Of a DNA stretch of 64,000 nucleotides, positions 17,611-25,055 are shown piece after piece. A model generated the notes under the pieces. It was not told the DNA's origin. It saw only the letters and a list, made by a program, of their open reading frames with translations, and did not search any database. The stretch spans positions 2,480,001-2,544,000 of the forward strand of contig NZ_CP032155.1 in NCBI RefSeq assembly GCF_008329905.1. Direction: 5' to 3'. The DNA comes from Mycobacterium sp. ELW1 (GTDB lineage: Bacteria > Actinomycetota > Actinomycetes > Mycobacteriales > Mycobacteriaceae). The translations under genes were made by a program, and so were the position numbers. The number at the start of each line of letters is the position of its first letter. The stretch's first letter is position 1.

Positions 17611-20171
17611 CCACCACGGAATCGACCACCATTGAGGCCCGCCGGGCCCGCCTGCGCAGTGACGTCGCACTCGCTGCCCGGGTGTTGCCCACCCACTACC
17701 CGCTGGAGACGTTCATCGCGGTGAACCCGCTCGCAGGGCTGGAGAACATGCCCTTCGAGCAGGCAGTCCGACGGGCCGGCGACGTGTATGGGACGCCAGG
17801 TACGTTGCACATCAAAGACTTCCGGCAGATGCATGATGCTGGGAGAATCACCGACGCCGACCTTGATGCCGCGCTGAGTCGCCGCTATCCCAATCTCGCC
17901 GAGGCTGAGCCGCTGCGGTTCGGGGGGCGAGAGCTGCGCCCACTCGAAGTGATGAGGGCCGATCTCCTGCACGGCGTGGGCTGCCTCGAGCCGGCGCGTC
18001 GCTACCGGACCCGCTCCGAGGAGCTGGCCCCTCAGGTCACCGACACCGTCGACGCGCAGACCGCCAAATGGTGCTCGGCGTTCCTCGGGGAGGGCGCGTG
18101 GCCGATGCCGGGCCGGGAGAACGGTTTCTACCCGGCGTGGCGGGCACTGGCTCCCGGCGATCCTTCCTTGAAACGCGCTGTGCGAGACCGACTTCGCCGG
18201 ACACCCGAGCGTGCGGAAGACGCCGCGCTGACGGCACTGGAGGCCCTCGGCGTGGGTGACGATCGGCGCATCGCGTACCTGCAGGCGCATCTGTCCCGGC
18301 TACCCGGGTGGGCCGCGCATATTCACTGGGGCAGCGGCAAGTCGGTGGGAATCGATCTCACGGCCTACGTCGCCATGCGACTGACATACGAGAGCGCACT
18401 GCTCGCCGGCGACCGCTCGGAGCGCGCCGTGGATCACCCGGCTGCGACGCCACCGTCGGCGCGCGAACGGGCTGTTCACGTGGCCACGGCCCTGGGGCTC
18501 GCCGACGTCAGCGACGACGAACTATCGGTGGTCGCAAGGGTTCTCGCGGCACTGCCGGTGACGGCACGAGAGCTTCTCTGGCAGAGCGCCTTTGAGTCCC
18601 ATTATCGCGATGAGCTGCTGCGCGCGCTCGATGTCGCAGCCGGTGATCGGCACCGTGGGCGATTCCACACCCAGGTTGTGACCTGTATCGACACCCGATC
18701 TGAGGGGCTGCGACGCCATCTGGAGGCGCTGGGCGGATATCAGACACTGGGGTTCGCCGGGTTCTTCGCCGCCGCCATCCGGTTCACCGACCTGATGGGC
18801 GGAGCTCCCAGTGACCTGTGCCCTGTCCTCATCGCGCCGAGCCATGACATCGCCGAGGTCGCCACTGCCGACGGTGTGCGCGAAGCGGAGCGCCGAGTCA
18901 CGGGAGCACTGCGCCTGGCCGGAGCCGAAGCGGCATTCCATGCCGCCAAAGAGGCAGTGGCAGGGCCCTTTACGCTCGCCGAAGCGGCCGGTTGGGCCGC
19001 GGCCCCGCTGGCCGCGGCGAAGACACTGACGCCGGCGGTCAGCGGCACGATCCGACGGCATCTCCACACCCTGGCCGTCCCGGAAGCGGCGACGGTACTC
19101 AGTGTGGATGCCATACCGCAGGCCGAGCGCGTCCTGTTCGCCAACGTCGCGCTCGCCACGATGGGTTTGGTCGACGACTTCGGCCGACTTGTGGTGCTCT
19201 GCGCACACGGAAGCTCATCGGAGAACAACCCGTACCAGGCGGCCCTGGACTGCGGAGCGTGCGGGGGACAGGCGGGCGGACCCAATGCCAGGACCGCGGT
19301 GGCGATACTCAACCAACCCGAGGTGCGTCGGGAACTGCGCGGCATGGGAATCGACATCCCGGACCAAACATGGTTCGTCGCAGCCCAACACGACACGACC
19401 ACGGACCGGATCCAGATCTTGGACCGGCACCTGATTCCGGTGACTCACCGCGGGGACGTCGCGCGATTGAGCGACGACCTGGCCCGGGCCGGGGCCGCAT
19501 TGGCAGCCGAACGCTGCGCGACACTTCCCGGTGCGCGCCGCGCGGGGACGCGCCCCCGGGCAGCCCGTCACGTCAGCACCAGATCGGTTGACTGGGCGCA
19601 GGTTTACCCCGAATGGGGGTTGGCCGGCAATGCCGCCTTCGTCATCGGTCCCCGGGAGATCTCGACCGGGCTCGACCTTGCGCGGCGGACGTTCCTGCAC
19701 TCCTACGACGCGGAGGTTGACGCGGACGGCAGCGCGCTGGAGACCATCATGACCGCCCCCCTCGTCGTCGCCCAGTGGATCAATTGCCAGTACTACTTCT
19801 CGGCGGTCGCACCCGACGTCTTCGGGGCCGGCACCAAGACCGTGCACAACGTGGTCGGCAGTGCCGGCGTGATCAGTGGCCACAACGGTGACCTACGACT
19901 GGGACTGCCCTGGCAATCCATTGCCGACGGCAACCGGCTGCGGCACGAGCCGATGCGGCTGCTCGCGGTGATCCAGGCTCCGCTGTCACGGATCGACACG
20001 ATCGTCGACCGCAACCCGATCCTGCAGCGGTTGTTCGGAAATGAGTGGGTCAGCCTTGCCGCCAGGCCGTGCGCAGGGGCGCCCTGGCAGCAGTGGACCC
20101 GCACGGGGTGGCGGCCGTGGTTCGAATCCGATTCCCTACCAATGGTTCTCGATGAAGAGAGGGTCTCATGA
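17607..20171 (+). CDS. dabA: DabA-like inorganic carbon transporter subunit (DUF2309)
   Basis: 854 aa, usual for the family. DabA has a beta-carbonic-anhydrase-like zinc site, and all elements are visible: C360, D362 and R364 in CIDTRSE, H534 in HGSSSENNPY and C549 in DCGACGG. The spacing (174 and 15 residues) matches that recalled for Halothiobacillus DabA2. With DabB it would convert CO2 to bicarbonate one way at the membrane. The GTG is preceded by AAAGGAG (17593-17599) and overlaps the dabB stop; its own stop overlaps the PII-like ATG. This tight coupling implies one complex plus its regulator. The gene is absent from the M. tuberculosis glnE-glnA1 interval. Confidence 0.92.
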   Translation: MTTTESTTIEARRARLRSDVALAARVLPTHYPLETFIAVNPLAGLENMPFEQAVRRAGDVYGTPGTLHIKDFRQMHDAGRITDADLDAALSRRYPNLAEAEPLRFGGRELRPLEVMRADLLHGVGCLEPARRYRTRSEELAPQVTDTVDAQTAKWCSAFLGEGAWPMPGRENGFYPAWRALAPGDPSLKRAVRDRLRRTPERAEDAALTALEALGVGDDRRIAYLQAHLSRLPGWAAHIHWGSGKSVGIDLTAYVAMRLTYESALLAGDRSERAVDHPAATPPSARERAVHVATALGLADVSDDELSVVARVLAALPVTARELLWQSAFESHYRDELLRALDVAAGDRHRGRFHTQVVTCIDTRSEGLRRHLEALGGYQTLGFAGFFAAAIRFTDLMGGAPSDLCPVLIAPSHDIAEVATADGVREAERRVTGALRLAGAEAAFHAAKEAVAGPFTLAEAAGWAAAPLAAAKTLTPAVSGTIRRHLHTLAVPEAATVLSVDAIPQAERVLFANVALATMGLVDDFGRLVVLCAHGSSSENNPYQAALDCGACGGQAGGPNARTAVAILNQPEVRRELRGMGIDIPDQTWFVAAQHDTTTDRIQILDRHLIPVTHRGDVARLSDDLARAGAALAAERCATLPGARRAGTRPRAARHVSTRSVDWAQVYPEWGLAGNAAFVIGPREISTGLDLARRTFLHSYDAEVDADGSALETIMTAPLVVAQWINCQYYFSAVAPDVFGAGTKTVHNVVGSAGVISGHNGDLRLGLPWQSIADGNRLRHEPMRLLAVIQAPLSRIDTIVDRNPILQRLFGNEWVSLAARPCAGAPWQQWTRTGWRPWFESDSLPMVLDEERVS

Positions 20172-20491
20172 CTACATCAGCACTCACCAAGATGATCAAG
20201 GTCGAGGTGGTGGTCCCCGGAAGCGACGCTGCCGCTGTCCGCGACTTGATTCAAAGCGTCGGCGCCACCGGGTACACCAGCGTGTCCGGCGTCTCAGGCC
20301 TCGGGCATCACGGCTACCGGCAGGGCAAGCTGCTGTTCAACCAGCAAGCGGCACTGGAACTTCTGATCACCGTCGTCCCGGACGGCAAGGCGGACGCGCT
20401 GCTGGCCGGGCTCCGCTCTCTGCTGGACGCCTCTCCCGGGGTGATGTTCGTGACAGAGACCTATGTCAGCCGACCCGAGTACTTCTGCTGA
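20168..20491 (+). CDS. PII-like signalling protein (SbtB/CPII-type)
   Basis: 107 aa with a ferredoxin-like PII fold pattern: MIKVEVVVPGSDAAAVRDLIQSVGATGYTSVSGVSGLG, a GHHGYRQGKLLF loop region and LELLITVVPDGKADALLAGL. The C-terminus SRPEYFC resembles carboxysome-type PII proteins rather than GlnB/GlnK; the Tyr-containing T-loop of GlnK is not evident. Such proteins bind adenyl nucleotides and regulate or report on bicarbonate transporters. The ATG overlaps the dabA stop (ATGA), so a role controlling the DAB pump is likely. A terminal Cys is the only Cys and could be redox sensitive (inference). Confidence 0.82.
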   Translation: MTTSALTKMIKVEVVVPGSDAAAVRDLIQSVGATGYTSVSGVSGLGHHGYRQGKLLFNQQAALELLITVVPDGKADALLAGLRSLLDASPGVMFVTETYVSRPEYFC

Positions 20492-20521
20492 ATCCGTATC
20501 ACCCGAGAAAGGATCACAACA

Positions 20522-21133
20522 ATGTCCAACCCACTGAACACCTGGCAACATCTGCGCGCCGGCAACGAGATGTTCTTCGTCCCGGTTCGAGGCGGCCAGG
20601 CCAAGCCGTCCCTTCGAAACCCGGTGGCCGCGGTATTCCGTTGCGCGGATGCGGCTGTCGGGAGCGAGATGATTCTCGGTCAGAGCTGGGGCTCGCTGGT
20701 CGACGTCAGCACCTGGGGCCACGTCATCGACGACGGTGTCCTGGCCACCATGGAGTGCGCCGTGGAAACGCTGGAAGTGCCGCTGATCGTGGTGCTCGGC
20801 CACTCGGACTGCCGCGCTATGCGCGCCGCGATGAGGGCGTGGGACGACGCGGTGATTCCCGAGGGAGCCACCAGGATTGCCGTCCAGCAAGCGCTCTCGT
20901 CCATCGTGCGCCGCGGTGCCAGCGCGGACTCCGTCGATGCGGTCACCGCCGCGCACATCGTCGAAACCGGCGTGGCGCTGATGGAACGATCGCCCATCAT
21001 CTCCCAGCGGATCGACGCGGGGAAGTGCGGGATTGTCTGCGCGACAACCGATCCGGTGAACGGTCAGCTGCGTACCTACGCAACCATCGGACCGGTCGGT
21101 GAGGTGCCCGACACGCTACTGGAGTGCGTGTGA
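20522..21133 (+). CDS. Beta-carbonic-anhydrase-like protein lacking the catalytic Arg
   Basis: 203 aa beta-class carbonic anhydrase homologue. Zinc ligands C41, H94 and C97 are present (FRCADAAV, LGHSDC) and D43 is kept, but the CxDxR motif reads C-A-D-A-A: the Arg that pairs with Asp is Ala45. The normally conserved VRTAGHV segment reads VSTWGHV. The rest, including VPLIVVLGH and the helical C-terminus, is close to M. tuberculosis Rv3588c. The ATG is 30 nt after the PII-like stop, with AAAGGA upstream, and it ends the dab operon. It may be inactive, altered, or a structural partner; activity cannot be assumed. Confidence 0.87.
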   Translation: MSNPLNTWQHLRAGNEMFFVPVRGGQAKPSLRNPVAAVFRCADAAVGSEMILGQSWGSLVDVSTWGHVIDDGVLATMECAVETLEVPLIVVLGHSDCRAMRAAMRAWDDAVIPEGATRIAVQQALSSIVRRGASADSVDAVTAAHIVETGVALMERSPIISQRIDAGKCGIVCATTDPVNGQLRTYATIGPVGEVPDTLLECV

Positions 21134-21146
21134 CAGGTGCTGACGG

Positions 21147-21554
21147 TCAGCGTCGAAGCCGGCCACCCTGCACCGCGAACGCGCCGGGGCCGGCGAAGGC
21201 CAGCAGAAAGAGTGCGAAGCAGTACAGAACGGCGAGCTCGCCGTCGTTCTGAATCGGGAGCAGGCCGTGCGGCTGGTGCTCGGTGAAGTAGGCGAACGCC
21301 ATCTCACCGGAGCCGATGAGCGCGGCGATGCGCGTGAACAGGCCGAGCGCCACCAGCAGGCCGACGACGAGTTCGATCAGGCCCGCCCACCAGTACGGCC
21401 AGCTCCCGATCGGGGCGGCACCGCCCTGGGAGATGGGCCATCCGAACAATTTCACCGTGCCGTGGAGGGCGAACAGCAGGCCGATGACAATCCGGAAGAT
21501 TCCGAGAACGGGGGAGTGATAGCCGCCGAGTCGCGCGTCAAGGGTTTGTGCCAT
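21147..21554 (-). CDS. DoxX-family membrane protein
   Basis: 135 aa with four predicted membrane segments (ILGIFRIVIGLLFALHG, WWAGLIELVVGLLVALGLF, a segment near residue 85, and LYCFALFLLAFAGPGAF). The LLFALHGTVKLFG block is typical of DoxX/SURF4-like proteins, some of which act in thiol-redox membrane complexes. The gene is convergent with the dab operon (13-bp gap) and lies downstream of glnA1, from which a hairpin terminator separates it. The specific function is unknown. Confidence 0.8.
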   Translation of the reverse strand: MAQTLDARLGGYHSPVLGIFRIVIGLLFALHGTVKLFGWPISQGGAAPIGSWPYWWAGLIELVVGLLVALGLFTRIAALIGSGEMAFAYFTEHQPHGLLPIQNDGELAVLYCFALFLLAFAGPGAFAVQGGRLRR

Positions 21555-21615
21555 ACGACGACCATACTATTCGGACTGCGGTCCGGATAGGTGTCCCCCG
21601 TTAACGTTCAACGAA

Positions 21616-21651
21616 GGAGCCCACCCGCCCCGCGAGGGTTGGGTGGGCTCC
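21616..21651 (-). terminator. Hairpin terminator downstream of glnA1
   Basis: GGAGCCCACCC (21616-21626) and GGGTGGGCTCC (21641-21651) form an 11-bp perfect stem with a 14-nt loop, 24 nt after the glnA1 stop. There is no strong U tract, as is common in mycobacteria. Confidence 0.75.
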
Positions 21652-21674
21652 GTCAGCCTTGCTGCGGCGTCGAT

Positions 21675-23111
21675 TTAGACGTCGTAGTACAGCGCGAACT
21701 CGTACGGGTGAGGCCGGATCTGAACGGGCATGATCTCGTTCTCACGCTTGTAGGAGATCCACGTCTCGATCAGGTCGGTCGTGAAAACGCCTCCCTCGGT
21801 GAGGTATTCGTGATCGGCCTCGAGACGGTCGATGACCGCCGACAGGGACGTCGGCGCCTGCGGGATGTTGGCGGCCTCTTCCGGCGGGAGCTCGTAGAGG
21901 TCCTTGTCGACCGGCGTCTGCGGCTCGATCTTCTTCTTGATGCCGTCCAGGCCGGCCATCATCATCGCCGCGAACGCCAGGTACGGGTTGCCCGAGCTGT
22001 CCGGTGCGCGGAACTCGAGGCGCTTGGCCTTCGGGTTGTTGCCGGTGATCGGGATACGCACCGCGGCCGACCGGTTGCGCTGGCTGTACACCAGGTTGAT
22101 CGGGGCCTCGTAGCCCGGCACCAGACGCTTGTAGGAGTTCACCGTCGGGTTGGTGAACGCCAGCAGCGACGGTGCGTGGTGCAGGATGCCGCCGATGTAG
22201 TGGCGCGCGATGTCCGACAGGCCGGCGTAGCCCGACTCGTCGTGGAACAGCGGCTTGCCGTCCTTCCACAGCGACTGGTGCACGTGCATGCCCGAGCCGT
22301 TGTCACCGAACAGCGGCTTCGGCATGAAGGTGACCGTCTTGCCTGCCGCCCAGGCGGTGTTCTTGACGATGTACTTGAACAGCAGCACGTCGTCGGCAGC
22401 ATGGAGCAGCGTGTTGAACTTGTAATTGATCTCGGCTTGACCGGCGGTGCCGACCTCGTGGTGACCGCGCTCGATCGTGAAGCCGGCGTTCTGCAGGTTG
22501 GTGGTGATGTCGTCGCGCAGGTCGACGTAGTGGTCGTAGGGCGCCACCGGGAAGTAGCCGCCCTTGGGGCGCACCTTGTAGCCACGGTTGGCCGAGCCAT
22601 CGGCCTCGAACGGCTCACCGGAGTTCCACCAGCCGGACTCGGAGTCGACCTCGTAGAAGGTGCCGTTGATCTTGGAGTCGAAGCTCACCGAGTCGAAGAT
22701 GTAGAACTCGGCCTCGGCGCCGAAGTAGGCGGTGTCGGCGATGCCGGTGCTGATCAGGTAGTTCTCCGCCTTGCGGGCCACGTTGCGCGGGTCGCGCGAA
22801 TATGCCTCACGGGTGAACGGGTCGTGCACGAAGAAGTTGAGGTTCAAGGTCTTGGCGTGGCGGAACGGGTCGATGCGCGCCGTGGCGGGATCCGGCAGCA
22901 ACAGCATGTCGGACTCGTGGATCGACTGGAAGCCGCGCACAGACGAACCGTCGAACGCCAGGCCGTCCTCGAAAACGCTCTCGTCGAACGCTGAGGCGGG
23001 GATGGAGAAGTGCTGGACCACGCCAGGCAGATCGCAGAACCGGATGTCGACGTACTCGACGGTCTCGTCCTTGATCAGCTTGAACAGGTCGTCAGCGTTC
23101 TTTTCTGCCAC
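21675..23111 (-). CDS. glnA1: Glutamine synthetase GlnA1 (type I, adenylylated)
   Basis: 478 aa, essentially identical in length to M. tuberculosis GlnA1. It makes glutamine from glutamate, ammonia and ATP as a dodecamer. Blocks include [49 protein letters not shown] and [12 protein letters not shown]. The adenylylation Tyr lies in [14 protein letters not shown], the target of GlnE encoded nearby. The start is GTG with GAAGGAG six bases before it. A GlnR-like box lies 75-90 nt upstream and a hairpin terminator follows the stop. Confidence 0.98.
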   Translation of the reverse strand: MAEKNADDLFKLIKDETVEYVDIRFCDLPGVVQHFSIPASAFDESVFEDGLAFDGSSVRGFQSIHESDMLLLPDPATARIDPFRHAKTLNLNFFVHDPFTREAYSRDPRNVARKAENYLISTGIADTAYFGAEAEFYIFDSVSFDSKINGTFYEVDSESGWWNSGEPFEADGSANRGYKVRPKGGYFPVAPYDHYVDLRDDITTNLQNAGFTIERGHHEVGTAGQAEINYKFNTLLHAADDVLLFKYIVKNTAWAAGKTVTFMPKPLFGDNGSGMHVHQSLWKDGKPLFHDESGYAGLSDIARHYIGGILHHAPSLLAFTNPTVNSYKRLVPGYEAPINLVYSQRNRSAAVRIPITGNNPKAKRLEFRAPDSSGNPYLAFAAMMMAGLDGIKKKIEPQTPVDKDLYELPPEEAANIPQAPTSLSAVIDRLEADHEYLTEGGVFTTDLIETWISYKRENEIMPVQIRPHPYEFALYYDV

Positions 23112-23185
23112 TTACTACTCCTTCGGTGGTACTTAAACCCGGGGCTGACGGTAAGGATCTGATGTTGCACGATCGTCAAGCGCAT

Positions 23186-23201
23186 GTTGCGCCGACGTTA
23201 C
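23186..23201 (-). promoter_or_regulatory. GlnR-like box upstream of glnA1
   Basis: On the minus strand GTAAC (23201-23197), six bases, GCAAC (23190-23186) matches the actinobacterial GlnR pattern GTnAC-n6-GnnAC well. It is 75-90 nt before the glnA1 start, upstream of a TTGACG that could be a -35, the position expected for an activator. GlnR activates glnA1 in other mycobacteria; binding here is inferred. Confidence 0.6.
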
Positions 23202-23246
23202 GCAATGGACCTGCAGCGCGACACAGGGGGTTGCCGCTGGTCCACA

Positions 23247-23252
23247 TATCCT
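23247..23252 (+). promoter_or_regulatory. -10 hexamer TATCCT for the RDD gene
   Basis: TATCCT ends 6 nt before the ATG at 23259 and supports that start over the in-frame codon at 23184. Confidence 0.5.
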
Positions 23253-23258
23253 GGGGTC

Positions 23259-23738
23259 ATGGCGCGCGAGATCGGATCCTGGCTGTCCGGACCGGAACCG
23301 GTGAACCCGGGTGATACGGCTGACTGGCCTGGCCGGACGTTGGGCCTGCCGGAGTCGGGGCCACGTTCGCTGGCGCGGTCGGGTCGGCGTTTCCTGGCAT
23401 TGCTGATCGACTGGTTCGTCGCGGTAGGACTGACCGGATTGTTGCCCGCCTTCGGCCTATTGCCAGGGAACTTGCTCCAGACGAGTGAGGGGCAGACAGT
23501 CATCCTGGGCATCTGGTTCGTACTCGGTGTGCTGTCGGTGCGGTTGTTCGGATTCACGCCGGGGCAGTACGCGCTCGGGCTGATGGTGATTCCGGTGGAC
23601 AACCGTCAGCACGTCGGAAGCGGTCGGGCGATCGGACGAGGGCTCCTTCTTTCCCTGGTCATTCCTGGGCTGTTCACCGATGCCGACGGTCGTGGCCTGC
23701 AGGATCGGCTGACGGGGACCGCTGTCGTTCGGCGCTGA
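23259..23738 (+). CDS. RDD-family membrane protein (Rv2219A-like)
   Basis: 159 aa. About 45 soluble N-terminal residues precede an RDD domain: SGRRFLALLIDWFVAVGLTGLLPAF (first membrane segment with the family Arg and Asp), ILGIWFVLGVLSVRLFGFTPGQYALGL (second), and GRAIGRGLLLSLVIPG with a terminal DRLTGTAVV. The function is not known. It occupies the position of Rv2219A, divergent from glnA1. The start is chosen by a -10 hexamer six bases upstream; the message looks leaderless. Confidence 0.85.
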   Translation: MAREIGSWLSGPEPVNPGDTADWPGRTLGLPESGPRSLARSGRRFLALLIDWFVAVGLTGLLPAFGLLPGNLLQTSEGQTVILGIWFVLGVLSVRLFGFTPGQYALGLMVIPVDNRQHVGSGRAIGRGLLLSLVIPGLFTDADGRGLQDRLTGTAVVRR

Positions 23739-23758
23739 GATTTCTGTCGGTGGGCCGG

Positions 23759-23764
23759 TATAGT
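23759..23764 (+). promoter_or_regulatory. -10 hexamer TATAGT for the DUF222 gene
   Basis: TATAGT ends 9 nt before the ATG at 23774, with no Shine-Dalgarno between them. Confidence 0.45.
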
Positions 23765-23773
23765 GTCGAACAC

Positions 23774-25054
23774 ATGTTCGATGAATTAATGGAGGTCGAC
23801 ACGGCTGATCAGTCGGCGATGGTCGAGCGCATCGCAGAACTGGAGCGGCTCAAAGCCGCTGCGGCGGCGGGGCAGGCGCGGCTGACCGCCGCACTCGATG
23901 CCGCGCGGCGGTCTGCGGAGGAGGCGGCTGGGATCCCGGTCCGGAAGCGGGGCCGCGGCCTGGCTGCCGAGGTGGCGCTGGCGCGCCGGGATTCGCCCGC
24001 TCGGGGCAATCAGCATCTGGGGTTCGCCAAGGCTCTGGTATACGAGATGCCGCACACGCTGGCTGCTTTGGAGGCCGGCGTGCTGTCGGAGTGGCGCGCC
24101 ACCATCGTGGTGCGAGAGTCGGCCTGCTTGGACGTCGAAGATCGGCGACAGCTCGATGCCGAATTGTGTTCGGAATCCGGCGCATTGGTGGGGATCGGCG
24201 ACGCGACCCTGGGGGCGAAGGCGAAGGCGATCGCCTACCGTTTGGACCCGCATGCCGTGGTTGATCGGGCCGCCAAGGCCGAGGCCGAGCGCACGGTCAC
24301 GACGCGTCCGGCCCCGGATGCGATGACATACGTGACGGCCTTGTTGCCGGTGGCTCAGGGTGTTTCGGTCTATGCCGCGCTGAAGCGTGAGGCCGATGTC
24401 TGCTGCGACGCGCGCTCACGTGGACGGGTCATGGCCGACACACTGGTCGAGCGGGTGACCGGACGGCCGGCTGATGAGCCCGTGCCGATGACGGTGAACA
24501 TGGTGATCTCCGATCAGGCGCTACTCGGGGCCGAGCAGGGTGCGGCGGTGATCGCCGGCTACGGTTCGGTCCCCTCGGCGGTCGCCCAGAAGATGATCGT
24601 GGACAGGGTGGCCGATGATCGGTCGCGAGCCACACTTCGCCGCCTTTATGCCAATCCGGCCAGTGGTGCACTGGTTGCGATGGACTCGCGGTCGCGGTTG
24701 TTTCCGAAGGGTTTAGCGGAGTTCATCGAGCTACGGGATCAGCGCTGCCGGACGCCGTATTGCGACGCGCCCATTCGGCACCGCGACCATGCGATTCCGC
24801 ATTCGCGCGGCGGTGCCACGAGCGCGGCGAACGGGCTGGGGATGTGCGAGGCGTGCAACTACGCCAAGGAGTCGCCGGGTTGGAAGGTTGTCGCTGCGGT
24901 TAGCGAAAATGGAACGCACACAGCGGAATTCACCACTCCGACCGGGGCGCATTACCACTCAGCGGCACCGCCGATGCCTGGAACGCCGAAGACGCCGATG
25001 ACCGCCGCAGAGCTATACCTCAATGGCAAGCTGCTGAGGGTGATCGCCGCCTGA
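23774..25054 (+). CDS. DUF222 / HNH endonuclease-like protein (13E12 repeat family)
   Basis: 426 aa. The N-terminal DUF222 region is helical and basic, with Ala-rich coiled-coil character (residues about 10-60). A C-terminal HNH-like zinc module follows at about residues 320-370: CRTPYCDAPIRHRDHAIPHSRGG and then CEACNYAKE. Many copies of this family occur in mycobacterial genomes as the 13E12 repeat proteins; they are suspected mobile or nuclease elements, but the function is not established. There are no flanking repeats here. The gene ends 1 bp before the convergent amidohydrolase, and neither is part of the M. tuberculosis gene order, so both may have arrived together or by separate insertion. 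Confidence 0.85.
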   Translation: MFDELMEVDTADQSAMVERIAELERLKAAAAAGQARLTAALDAARRSAEEAAGIPVRKRGRGLAAEVALARRDSPARGNQHLGFAKALVYEMPHTLAALEAGVLSEWRATIVVRESACLDVEDRRQLDAELCSESGALVGIGDATLGAKAKAIAYRLDPHAVVDRAAKAEAERTVTTRPAPDAMTYVTALLPVAQGVSVYAALKREADVCCDARSRGRVMADTLVERVTGRPADEPVPMTVNMVISDQALLGAEQGAAVIAGYGSVPSAVAQKMIVDRVADDRSRATLRRLYANPASGALVAMDSRSRLFPKGLAEFIELRDQRCRTPYCDAPIRHRDHAIPHSRGGATSAANGLGMCEACNYAKESPGWKVVAAVSENGTHTAEFTTPTGAHYHSAAPPMPGTPKTPMTAAELYLNGKLLRVIAA

Positions 25055-25055
25055 G

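Noticed and set aside
21139-21151. GCTGACGGTCAGC palindrome between the CA-like gene and DoxX
   Set aside because: A near-perfect inverted repeat with a one-base centre, too short a loop to act as a terminator and with no clear regulatory role.
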